In this document: in pieces, positions 43,711 through 52,900 of the stretch | Numbering within the stretch: position 1 is the stretch's first letter | How the letters are laid out: every line of letters begins with the position of its first letter | Assembly: GCA_024234365.1 (NCBI GenBank) | Contig: JACKOK010000005.1 | Span: forward strand, 62,001-126,000 | Direction of reading: 5' to 3' | DNA: 64,000 nt | Origin: Pseudomonadales bacterium | Lineage (GTDB): Bacteria > Pseudomonadota > Gammaproteobacteria > Pseudomonadales > Pseudohongiellaceae | Notes under the pieces: generated by a model | Databases searched by the model: none | Seen by the model: the letters and a program-made list of their open reading frames with translations, nothing else | What the model was told of the DNA's origin: nothing | Program-made: the position numbers and the translations under genes

Positions 43711-46700
43711 ATGGCTAATCTCATCAATACCGCCATCTCCGGGCTCAAACTGAGCCAGCTGGCACTGTCTGTCACGGGACAGAACATCGTCAATGCCAAC
43801 ACCGAAGGCTATAGCCGCCAGTCTGTGGTGGCAGCAACGGCATCGGCACAGAAAACCACGGCAGGTTATCTCGGCAACGGGGTGCTGGCAGTCGATATCA
43901 AACGCAATACCCAGCAGTTTCTGGTGGATCAGGTCAGCCGGGATATTTCGGTACTGAGTAATTTCGACACCTATCTGAACAATATCTCGCAGATGGACTC
44001 GCTGCTGGCCAATCCCAACAGCTCCCTGTCCACTACGCTGGACAATTTTTTCGGGGCGCTGAACGAAGCGAGCAATGATCCGGCATCGCTGCTGGGACGG
44101 CAGTTGTTGCTGACCCAGACCCAGTTGCTGACCCAGGGATTTCAGACGCTGGAAGCACGCCTGATGACCCAGAACTCGGCAATCAACAGCCAGTTTGATG
44201 CGCTCGCCGGCAATGTGAGCACCTTGGCAAAAGAGATCGCCAATCTCAATGACGTCATTGCCAATACGGTCAGTGTCAGCGGTGCACAACTGCCCAATGA
44301 CCTGCTGGATCAGCGTGACCAGTTGGTGCGGGATTTATCCGCCCTCGTGGATGTCGATGTCACCCGTCAGGGGGATGAAACGATTGATGTATTCATTGCC
44401 GAAGGGCAGGGCCTGGTGATTGGCTCCACGGCGCGGGAAGTTGTCTCCGTTGCGGGGCCTGCGGAAAGCGATCGTCGGGAACTGGCTTTTGTGGCAGGCA
44501 ATATCAGCCGTGTCATTACCAGACAGGTCACGGGTGGAGAGATCGGGGGCTTGATTCGCTTTCGTGAGGATGCGCTGGACCCGGCGCTGAACGCCCTGGG
44601 GCGTATTACGCTGGCAGTCACGGATGGCCTGAATCAGCAACAGGTGCTGGGTATTGATCTGGAGGGCAAGCTGGGTTCGCGTATTTTTACCGATATCAAC
44701 GATCCCAAACTGATGCAGAACCGGGTGTTGGCGGATATCGGCAACAAGCTGCCCAAAGACCGTGTGCTGAGCGTGCATATTGATGATGTCAGTCAATTGC
44801 AGGCGAGCGATTACCAGATGAAGTTTGAAGGGCTGGGGAATCAGTATTCCATTGTGCGCGAGTCCGATGGCAAGCTCATGGTGGAGGGGGTACTGAGCAA
44901 GCTGCCGCTGCAGATCTCGATGGACGGTTTCACGCTGACGCTGGAATCCGGCTCCTTCCAGAGCGGAGACAAGTTTTCCATCTTGCCCACCAAAACCGGA
45001 ATCAGCGACATCGATGTGCAGATTACCCGCCCGGAAGCCTTTGCGTTTGCCTCGCCGATCCGGACCCAGCTTGGAGCCGGAAATTCGGGTGGTGCGTTTA
45101 TTATGCCGGGCGTTGTGCACGACATCAGCACCTCGGCATTTACCAGTAAACCCGGTGAGCTCAGCCCGCCCATCATGATCCGGTTTACCTCGCCGACGAC
45201 CTACGATGTGCTGGATTATTCGGACCCTGCCAACCCTGTTTCCCTGCAACCGCCGCTGAACAATCAGGTTTATGCGCCAGGCTCGCTGCAGGAGATTTTT
45301 CCGGGCGACCCGGGTGGCACGACCGTGAGCAGCGCAGGCAGTGCCGTGGCAAGAATCAATCTGGATGAAACCCACAATGGTTATCAGCAGGAACTGTTGA
45401 CTTTCAACACCATTGATCCGCTGACGGGCTATTCCGCCGAGCAGCACTTATTGATTGAGCAGAACCAGTCGGCGCAGGATATTGCGCGGCAGCTTTCCCA
45501 GTTGAGTGGCGTCAAGGCAAACGCCTTCAGTCAGCTGCAGTTATACAATTTTGTCAGCGATGGCGTCGGGGCTCCCCTGACCCTGAGCTTGAATGGGGTT
45601 GATCTGAGTGATCCGGCCTTTATTGCCGAGGGAGAGAATACGCCTCAGACGATTCCGGACCCCTTGACGGTCGATTTTCTACGCGATCGCATCAATGCCA
45701 GTGGTGCTTTGCAGCAGCTTGGTATCCGTGCCAGCAGTGATGGCGAATACCTGACTGTACGTTCCTCTACCGGGGTGGATCTCCGGGTGGAAGTTGGCGG
45801 CAATGCGGGGGATTCCGTTGCTGTGCGTGACGGAGACCTGCGCAGTGTCACCGGGCGCAAAAATCTCTCCTTCGGTATGGAAGTGGGGGTCAGCAGCGGC
45901 TTCAATATCGATCTGGGTTCCGGCAAGTGGTTTGTGCCACTGACCCCTGGCAGCTATGCCGCCAATGATATTGCGGAATCCGTACAGGCCGATGTCGATG
46001 CGGCGCTTGGGGCTGGCGTTGTCGAGGTAGCACTCAGCGCTGAGGGGCGATTGACATTCCACAGCGTGGGCGACAGACGAACGGTGAAGATCAGTGATGT
46101 CAGCATGAATGATCCCATTGGTCTGGCACCAGTACGCATCAGCGGCCCCGATGTGGGGGCGGTTGCAGCGGTTCTGGCCAATGGGCTGGATGCCAATGAG
46201 GCCTATGATTTCACCGCGGCGAATGCGAGCAGTTTTTTGTTGGTGGTCGATGGTATTTACGCTGGCAATATCACACTGAACAAGAACTATGCGGCTGACA
46301 GCGCCAGCACCATTGCTGCAGATATTCAGGCACAGATCGACGCCGCGACAGGGCTCAACGGGCTCGCAGGGCATGTGAACGTGGATGTGGATGCCTCCGG
46401 CGCTCTGCGCTTCAGTTCGGTCACAAAGGGAGAACTGGCGAAGGTAAGCATTGCTGCCAATGCCGCTGCCCAGGGACTGATCAAATCCGGTACGGCGCTG
46501 GGCGAGGATACCGGTGGCAGCAATGCCGCACTGGTCGGCAATACCAGCCTGGCAAACGGGTTTGATTTTGATCTCGCAGGGCCGCACCGTTTCAATATCG
46601 CCGTGGATGGACACGATCCGGTCGCCGTCCAGCTGACAGGCAGCAGCGCACTCCCGGCGGTCTTCACCGGCACACAGAATATAGCCAGCGGCATTGATTT

Positions 46701-47751
46701 CAGTGCCGGGGCACACAGTTTTGCAGTCTCGGTGAATGGCGCCGTTGCCGTGACCATTGATCTCGCGGGGGTGAACACGGCATTGGCATCCGGGCCAAAT
46801 GATCTCAGCCCTGCGGGAATTCTGACCCATGTGCAGGGAAGGCTCGATGCCGCCCTGGGAGCAGGCGTGGTCAGTGCCGGTATCGACAGCAATGGCTTCC
46901 TCACGCTGACGACAAGCGAAAAAGGCGATTCCGTCGGCCTGGTGATCAATAATGTGGTGGGCGGTGCGCTGGCCATGCTTCCTGCCGGGGGAGGCACTGC
47001 TGCGGGTAATGAAACCGGGGCAGCCGGAGTGGCCGGGATCATCCGCGATGCCATCAATACGGCGCTGGCCGGGCAGGGAATCGACCCGATTCGTGTCGGC
47101 GTCTCTCCCCAAGGTACCCTGACGCTGGACTCCAATACCTATGGTGCCGGGTCTGCCCTGAGTATTTCTGAGGTCACGGGAACCTACGGCGCATTGTTTG
47201 CCAGCAGTGCAAAAGGGGAAGCGAACAGCAATGTCTTTACGGTTGGAGGCACGCTCGATGTGCAACTTGCCGCCCATACCCAACTCAGCTCCAGCCGCCG
47301 CGATGGGCTTTTCGGTGCGCAGCCGAAGGCGCTCAGCAACTACCTGGGTTTCCAGGTCAGCATTGGCAGTGGCCTGGGCAGTGAAGGGGCGCCCCAGGCG
47401 GGAGATACCTTCCTGATCAGCTATAACACCGACGGCACGGCGGATAACCGGAACGGTGTGGCCATGGCCAATCTGAACACGGACAACACTCTGGCAAACG
47501 GCAAGCTCACCTATCAGGGTGCCTATGGTCAGCTGGTTGAAAACACCGGGGTATTGACCAGCCAGGCGCGGCTGTCACAGCAGGCCAGTGAGACCCTGCT
47601 CAGGCAGTCAATGGATTCCCTGCAGGGGGTGGCCGGCGTCAATATCGAAGAGGAGGCGGCAAGGCTCATTCAGTTTGAGCAGCACTACAACGCTTCCGCC
47701 AGGTTGATCTCCATGGCCAAGGAACTGTTCGACACCATCGTCAATATATAG
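43711..47751 (+). CDS. flgK: Very large hook-filament junction protein FlgK (1346 aa)
   Basis: Ends are normal FlgK: MANLINTAISGLKLSQLALS, NIVNANTEGYSRQSVV, DNFFGALNEASNDPASLLGR, and the C-terminal GVNIEEEAARLIQFEQHYNA and ARLISMAKELFDTI. E. coli FlgK is 547 aa. The enlargement lies in the middle (about residues 550-1230), with beta-rich repeats at about 718-798 (SSGFNIDLGSGKWFVPLTPG), 827-919 (EAYDFTAANASSFLLVVDG) and 990-1083 (ASGIDFSAGAHSFAVSVNGA). Each ends in a strand such as GALRFSSVTKGELAKVSI or GFLTLTTSEKGDSVGLVI. The modules resemble those in FlgE, FliC and FliD. GAGGAACGC precedes the ATG. Confidence 0.92.
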   Translation: MANLINTAISGLKLSQLALSVTGQNIVNANTEGYSRQSVVAATASAQKTTAGYLGNGVLAVDIKRNTQQFLVDQVSRDISVLSNFDTYLNNISQMDSLLANPNSSLSTTLDNFFGALNEASNDPASLLGRQLLLTQTQLLTQGFQTLEARLMTQNSAINSQFDALAGNVSTLAKEIANLNDVIANTVSVSGAQLPNDLLDQRDQLVRDLSALVDVDVTRQGDETIDVFIAEGQGLVIGSTAREVVSVAGPAESDRRELAFVAGNISRVITRQVTGGEIGGLIRFREDALDPALNALGRITLAVTDGLNQQQVLGIDLEGKLGSRIFTDINDPKLMQNRVLADIGNKLPKDRVLSVHIDDVSQLQASDYQMKFEGLGNQYSIVRESDGKLMVEGVLSKLPLQISMDGFTLTLESGSFQSGDKFSILPTKTGISDIDVQITRPEAFAFASPIRTQLGAGNSGGAFIMPGVVHDISTSAFTSKPGELSPPIMIRFTSPTTYDVLDYSDPANPVSLQPPLNNQVYAPGSLQEIFPGDPGGTTVSSAGSAVARINLDETHNGYQQELLTFNTIDPLTGYSAEQHLLIEQNQSAQDIARQLSQLSGVKANAFSQLQLYNFVSDGVGAPLTLSLNGVDLSDPAFIAEGENTPQTIPDPLTVDFLRDRINASGALQQLGIRASSDGEYLTVRSSTGVDLRVEVGGNAGDSVAVRDGDLRSVTGRKNLSFGMEVGVSSGFNIDLGSGKWFVPLTPGSYAANDIAESVQADVDAALGAGVVEVALSAEGRLTFHSVGDRRTVKISDVSMNDPIGLAPVRISGPDVGAVAAVLANGLDANEAYDFTAANASSFLLVVDGIYAGNITLNKNYAADSASTIAADIQAQIDAATGLNGLAGHVNVDVDASGALRFSSVTKGELAKVSIAANAAAQGLIKSGTALGEDTGGSNAALVGNTSLANGFDFDLAGPHRFNIAVDGHDPVAVQLTGSSALPAVFTGTQNIASGIDFSAGAHSFAVSVNGAVAVTIDLAGVNTALASGPNDLSPAGILTHVQGRLDAALGAGVVSAGIDSNGFLTLTTSEKGDSVGLVINNVVGGALAMLPAGGGTAAGNETGAAGVAGIIRDAINTALAGQGIDPIRVGVSPQGTLTLDSNTYGAGSALSISEVTGTYGALFASSAKGEANSNVFTVGGTLDVQLAAHTQLSSSRRDGLFGAQPKALSNYLGFQVSIGSGLGSEGAPQAGDTFLISYNTDGTADNRNGVAMANLNTDNTLANGKLTYQGAYGQLVENTGVLTSQARLSQQASETLLRQSMDSLQGVAGVNIEEEAARLIQFEQHYNASARLISMAKELFDTIVNI

Positions 47752-47777
47752 TGTGCTGTTACAGAGGATTTTGAACC

Positions 47778-49022
47778 ATGAGCATTCGTCTGTCTTCCTA
47801 CCAGATTCATAACACGGGGCTGAACGGCTTGCTGGAAATGCAGAAGGCCGTGAGCAAGACGCAGGAACAGATCTCTGCCAACAAGAGGGTGTTGTCTCCC
47901 GGCGACGACCCGGTGGCCAGCACCCGCATTCTGGCACTGAACCAGGAATTGGCACTCAACTCCCAGTACAAGAATAATCTGGAGACCCTGCGCAACCGCC
48001 TCAATCGCGAAGAGGTGGCCATCAACAGCATCAATGAGCTGGTCTTCAAGGCCCAGGAGCTGGTGACGCAGGCAGGAGACGGTGCTCTGAACAAGGAGCA
48101 GCGCGGCTATATTGCCGTGGAGCTGCAGTCCACCATCGACGCCATGGCGCAGATGATGAACAGCCGTGATGCCAGTGGCGAGTATATCTTTGCTGGCTAT
48201 CAGGGCAGTGGCGAACCTTTTGTGCGCGGTATTGACGGGCGTTACCGCTTTACGGGCGACGAGGGGCAGCGCTCGATTCAGATTGCGCCAGCCGCCTCGG
48301 TGGCTTCCAGCGATTCCGGCAAGAAGATCTTTGTGGACGTCAGGAGTGTCGAACCGACCATCATCGCCCATGCCAATCCGGGCAATCGTGCAACGCCACC
48401 TGCAAGCATCAGCGGTGAACAGGTGCTGGATGCCCAGGCTTTTGCCGAATTCTATCCCGAAGATGTGGTGATTGAGTTCCGTTCACTGGAAGAGATGAAC
48501 CCGCCGCAGCTGAGCTATCACATCCGCCAACGATCGGACGGGCGCATTCTTGTGCAGAACAAACCCTATGTCTCCGGGGAACAGATTGAGTTTTCCGGGG
48601 TGGCCGTGAATATTGCCGGCCAACCGGCGGTGGGAGATACCTTCATCGTTGAGTCCAGCAATCGCAAGGGGCTGCTCACGGGTCTGGAGGATTTTGTGGC
48701 CGCCCTGAATCAGTATGGGGACAATATTACCGACAAGGCGAAACTGGCGACGCAGACGGCGACCACTCTGAGTAACCTCGGCAATGCGCAGTCTGCGCTG
48801 CTGGAAACCCGCAGTTCCATCGGTGCGCGCCTGAACCTGGTGGATTCGACCCTGACCGCCAACGAAGATTCCAAGCTGACTATACAGACCGCGCTGTCGA
48901 GCCTGCAGGATCTGGATTATGCTGCGGCCATCAGCCAATTGACGCAGGAGAGTTTCATTCTGGAGGCGGCCCAGGCCAGCTTTGCCCGAGTCAGCAAGCT
49001 CAGTATCTTCAATTACATCTGA
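47778..49022 (+). CDS. flgL: Hook-filament junction protein FlgL
   Basis: A 414-aa protein: MSIRLSSYQIHNTGLNGLLE, TQEQISANKRVLSPGDDPVA (the FlgL/flagellin N-terminal signature), ALNQELALNSQYKNNLETLR and the C-terminal coiled part SSIGARLNLVDSTLTANEDS then ISQLTQESFILEAAQASFAR. Length is within the usual range (300-440), so this junction protein is not enlarged, unlike FlgK. REP units begin 25 bases after the stop. Confidence 0.93.
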   Translation: MSIRLSSYQIHNTGLNGLLEMQKAVSKTQEQISANKRVLSPGDDPVASTRILALNQELALNSQYKNNLETLRNRLNREEVAINSINELVFKAQELVTQAGDGALNKEQRGYIAVELQSTIDAMAQMMNSRDASGEYIFAGYQGSGEPFVRGIDGRYRFTGDEGQRSIQIAPAASVASSDSGKKIFVDVRSVEPTIIAHANPGNRATPPASISGEQVLDAQAFAEFYPEDVVIEFRSLEEMNPPQLSYHIRQRSDGRILVQNKPYVSGEQIEFSGVAVNIAGQPAVGDTFIVESSNRKGLLTGLEDFVAALNQYGDNITDKAKLATQTATTLSNLGNAQSALLETRSSIGARLNLVDSTLTANEDSKLTIQTALSSLQDLDYAAAISQLTQESFILEAAQASFARVSKLSIFNYI

Positions 49023-49047
49023 TGCGTCTGTGTGCTCATGTTGACTG

Positions 49048-49201
49048 ATCGCCAGCAGGGCTGGCTTCTACAGTACAGTCAATGTGTCATCCTCTGTGGG
49101 AACCTGCCCTGCAGGCGATAAAAACAGGCACATCCTGTAGGAGCCTGCCCTGCAGGCGATAAAAACAGACATCCCCGGTAGGAGCCTGCCCTGCAGGCGA
49201 T
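49048..49201. repeat. Left REP array beside fliT (four units)
   Basis: Units lie at 49048-49070 (minus), 49097-49119 (plus, diverged), 49138-49160 (plus) and 49179-49201 (plus). The plus units repeat at exactly 41 bases and share the spacer AAAAACAG(A/G)CA(T/C). Each unit forms a GCCTGC-CCT-GCAGGC hairpin. The last unit ends two bases before the fliT stop codon. Bases 49138-49201 form the left arm of a 64-bp inverted repeat with 49590-49653. Confidence 0.88.
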
Positions 49202-49202
49202 G

Positions 49203-49544
49203 TTAATCCTGCGTAAACCGCTGCAGCTTCTGCTGATAGGAGCTGATTACCTGGCGGGCCTGTGTCAGGCGGATCAACTCGTCTTCCAGCAGTTCCCGGT
49301 TCTGTTTCGTCAATTCCACAATCAGGTGATCATTGCTTTGAATCATCGCGATCTGTTCGCGCAGTGTCTCCCTGCGCGAGGCCGGTGCATCCTCTTTGAA
49401 GTACAGTTTCAGTAATTTATCCCGCGCCGTCATCAGGCTTTCCAGAGCCGTCCAGTCCCGGGTTTCGGCATGTTCCAGCATGCGCGTGGACAGGTCCAGG
49501 ATGGTGCTCCATTGTTGTTGTTCAAGGCGGGTGGGGGAACTCAT
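49203..49544 (-). CDS. fliT: FliT-like flagellar export chaperone, displaced and reversed
   Basis: A 113-aa all-helical protein: ILDLSTRMLEHAETRDWTAL, ESLMTARDKLLKLYFKED, then EQIAMIQSNDHLIVELTKQN and ARQVISSYQQKL. The W-x2-L and DKLL pattern and length fit FliT, the chaperone of the cap protein FliD. AAGGAAGCATTC precedes the ATG. In related bacteria fliT lies after fliS; here fliS is followed directly by fleQ, and this gene sits between flgL and fliC in the opposite direction, with a 64-bp inverted repeat on both sides. The FliT call rests on pattern and context. Confidence 0.75.
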   Translation of the reverse strand: MSSPTRLEQQQWSTILDLSTRMLEHAETRDWTALESLMTARDKLLKLYFKEDAPASRRETLREQIAMIQSNDHLIVELTKQNRELLEDELIRLTQARQVISSYQQKLQRFTQD

Positions 49545-49589
49545 GAATGCTTCCTTGGGTGTGAGTTGGGCTGCTGCGGATATGTTTTT

Positions 49590-49754
49590 ATCGCCAGCAG
49601 GGCTGGCTCCTACCGGGGATGTCTGTTTTTATCGCCAGCAGGGCTGGCTCCTACATCGGAAGCGGCTCTGCAGGTGATTGCCTGCGTCATCTGTAGGAGC
49701 CTGCCCTGCAGGCGATTTCCAGATCCAATCGCAGGAGCCTGCCCTGTAGTCGGC
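49590..49754. repeat. Right REP array beside fliT (four units)
   Basis: Units lie at 49590-49612 and 49631-49653 (minus, GCCAGC/GCTGGC subtype, 41-base period), then 49694-49716 (plus) and a diverged one at 49731-49754 (plus). The spacer between the first two is the exact complement of the left-array spacer. The array ends 20 bases before the first fliC promoter. Confidence 0.87.
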
Positions 49755-49773
49755 TATAAACAAAGAGTTCTGC

Positions 49774-49800
49774 TAAAGTCTTCGCAAGGCCTGCCGATAA
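49774..49800 (+). promoter_or_regulatory. Sigma-28 promoter P1 of fliC
   Basis: TAAAGTCT (49774-49781), an 11-base spacer and GCCGATAA (49793-49800, perfect -10). It gives a leader of about 190 bases before the fliC ATG. Confidence 0.85.
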
Positions 49801-49888
49801 CTTTGTGTTTCTCACCGGCTCGTCGTGAGGAGCCAGCTTCCCCGCAAAGCCTTTTGATCTGCGTAATATATTTTTTTCGAAATTACGC

Positions 49889-49915
49889 TAAAGCTTTGTG
49901 TCTTTGAGTCGTTAA
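49889..49915 (+). promoter_or_regulatory. Second sigma-28-type site P2 of fliC
   Basis: TAAAGCTT (49889-49896), 11 bases and GTCGTTAA (49908-49915; six of eight). It lies about 75 bases before the ATG, after an inverted repeat GCGTAAT/ATTACGC (49861-49867 and 49882-49888). Confidence 0.55.
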
Positions 49916-49998
49916 CACTGATAACGCATAAGGCGAGCAGCAGTCTTTCTCTTCGATATGCGACTCAGTTTAACGTGTACAATCAGGAGTATCAAAGC

Positions 49999-52900
49999 AT
50001 GCCTCAAATCATTAATACGAACATTGCTTCCTTGAACGCTCAGCGCAACCTGAACAGTTCCCAGGCGGCGACCAACCAGGCTCTGGAGCGTCTGTCCTCC
50101 GGTCTGCGCATCAACAGCGCGAAGGATGACGCTGCGGGTCTGGCGATCTCCACGCGCTTTCAGTCCCAGATCAATGGTCTGAACGTGGCTATCCGCAACA
50201 CAGGTGACGGGGTGTCCCTGTCCCAGACTGCGGAAGGGGCGCTGGGGGCAATGACTGACTCCCTGCAGCGTATCCGTGAACTGGCCCTGCAATCTGCCAA
50301 CGGCACGAACTCTGACGCGGACCGCCAGGCCCTGAACGCAGAAACACAGCAACTGATCGCCGAAATCAGCCGCGCCGGCTCCCAGACCAACTTCAACGGT
50401 CTGAACCTGCTGGACGGTACCTTCACGTCTGTCTTCCAGGTAGGTGCCAACGCAGGCGAAACCATCAGCGTCAGCATCGGCAAACTGACTGCCGACACAC
50501 TGGGTGTATCCAGCAAATCCGGTATCAGCTCTCTGGCCACCAGCTCTGCGCTGAGCGGAGGTGATCTGGTCATCAACGGTGTGAGCATCGGTGCGAGCCG
50601 CGCCTCTGACGACACGGCCTCTACTGCCTCTGCCTCTGCCTCTGCCATTGCCAAGGCCGCAGCGGTCAACCGCGCCTCTGCACAAACCGGCGTAAGCGCC
50701 ATCGTCGATGAAACCACTGCCTCCGGTAGCGCCATGACAGCTTCCATCACAGCAGGTACGGTTGTCGTGAACGGCACCAGCATCTCTGTTGAAACCACTG
50801 CCGATGCCAGCTCCTCCCGCGCAGCCGTTGTTTCCGCCATCAATGCGCAGTCTTCCCTGACGGGTGTGACAGCCGTTGATAACGGCGATGCCAGCCTGGG
50901 GGTAAGCCTGGTGGCCGCAGACGGCCGCAACATCGATATGTCTTTCACAGGCACCCTGACAGCGGCCACGACTGGTCTGGCTTCCGCCGGAACGTATACT
51001 GGTGGCTTTACACTGGTTGCCAACAGCGATGTGCGCAGCGTAGCCATCTCCGGTGCCAACCTGGCCAACGCAGGCCTGGTGGAAGGGACCTTCACCTCTG
51101 GTGTTTCCACTGTCAGCTCGACAGCGCGTACAGCAAACGGCGCGGTAGCAGCCACTGGCGGTACGGTGGCAGGGTCCGTGGACGTCAGCTCCATCGCCTT
51201 CGACTTCAGCGCAGGGACACCAGCCGAACTGGCTACCATCTCCGGCGCCAACGGCATCAGCAGCACGGGTGTGAACCTGTCTGCAGCTTCTGCAGCCGCA
51301 GCAACCGCCAGCACCGGGGTTGATCTGGCCGCCTGGGCCGGGGCGGACTTCTCCGCTGAGCAACTGCAGGGCACGGTGGATCTCACCGCAACGGGTACTG
51401 ACTTCAGCACCAACACGGTGGCTTTCACCCTCAGCATCGTGGACGGTGACAACTATGACGTGCTGATCAATACCGACTACACCGATGCCACGGTAGGCGG
51501 CGGTGCCGGTAGCGGTAATACCGCCCTGTTGGCCGACATCAACGGACAACTGGCGGGTTCAGGCTACACGGCCTCTTTGGCCAACGGTACAAAGCTGACC
51601 ATTTCCCAGGATGCGCCGAGTGCTGAAACGGCAATTTTCACCGCCGGTTTTGCTGCGACAGATGCGGATACAGTGTTCGGCTTCAGCGCTGCAAACGACA
51701 CCCTGGTTGCCGATGGCACCTCCGGTATTGCCAGTTTTGATGTGGCTGTCGATGGTGGTGGTGCACAAACCGTGACACTTGACTCTGCGATTGCAGACGA
51801 CACAGCCCTGCTGGCGGCCATCAACGGTCAGCTGGCGGGTGCCACCGCGTCTCTGGACGGTAACGGCCTGCTGGTGATCACCTCTGCCACTACCGGCGCA
51901 GCCAGCAGCGTTGCGGTCAGCAACCTGGTGGGGACAACGTCCGAGCTGGGAATTGTCGCAACGTCCGCTTCCGGTCTGAATGCGGCCAACCTGAACTTCA
52001 ATATCACCACAACTGCCGGTGGTACTGACAACGTGGTGTTGAACGGTAACTACACGGATGCTGCCAACGGCGGCACCCTGGGTTCCGGTAACACAGCGCT
52101 GCTGGCCGATATCAACACGGCCATCAATGGTTCCGGTTTCACTGCCTCTTTGAACAGCAACTTCCAGCTGGTGTTCACAGAAGATGCGAACGGCGGCGCC
52201 ACCATCACGGCTGCCGACAACGGTGGTGCGGTGAACGCGCTGACTTACTTTGGCATCAGCACAACTACTGATACCGGTGTTGTTGCGGCAGGGGCTACCA
52301 ACGCCACCTTTACCGTGACAGTGGATGGCGGTTCTGCACAGAACGTCAACGTCAACAGCAATGTCGCAAACTCCTCTGACCTGCTGACTTCCATCAACGG
52401 CCAGTTGACTGGAGCCACGGCGAGCCTGAATGTGGATGGTGAACTGGTGATCACTTCTGATACCACTGGTACCAGCAGCTCTGTTGCGGTCACTGCCATT
52501 GGCGGTACCACTTCCGCGCAGTTTGGCCTGGCCGTCGGGTCTGATTCCGGTTCCGATGCCGTGGCAGCCACCTACAACAACCTGGCTGCGGGTGACCTGG
52601 TCATCAACGGGGTCAGCATCTCTGCGGCCAATGCGGCAGATGATACTGCTTCCTACAGTGCAGCAAGCTCCAGCACCAAGGAAGCCTCCGGTATCTCCAT
52701 CGCTGCTGCGATCAATGATTCCACTGCCTCCACTGGAGTAAGCGCGACAGTGAATGCGACTGTGACCAAGGGCACCTCTGCCGCCACAGCGGGTACTGCC
52801 AGCAACACCGGTACTCTGTACCTGAACGGCGTGGACATCGGCCTGACCGTACAGGGCAGTGCGGATGCCAACCGTACCTTTGCCGTGAACCAGATCAATG

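Noticed and set aside
45679..47283. 534-codon minus-strand frame opposite flgK
   Set aside because: No motif or ribosome site; the plus strand encodes recognisable FlgK ends in one uninterrupted frame.
49048..49754. CRISPR-like array with 41-base period
   Set aside because: The repeated hairpins match REP units, the intervening sequence is nearly the same in each copy rather than unique, unit count is low and no cas gene is present.
50160..51452. 430-codon second minus-strand frame opposite fliC
   Set aside because: Ala/Val/Ser/Thr-only composition mirrors the flagellin codons; no independent support.
49912..51549. 545-codon minus-strand frame opposite fliC
   Set aside because: Cys/Gly/Arg-rich text without domain character; it is the antisense image of repeat-rich flagellin codons.
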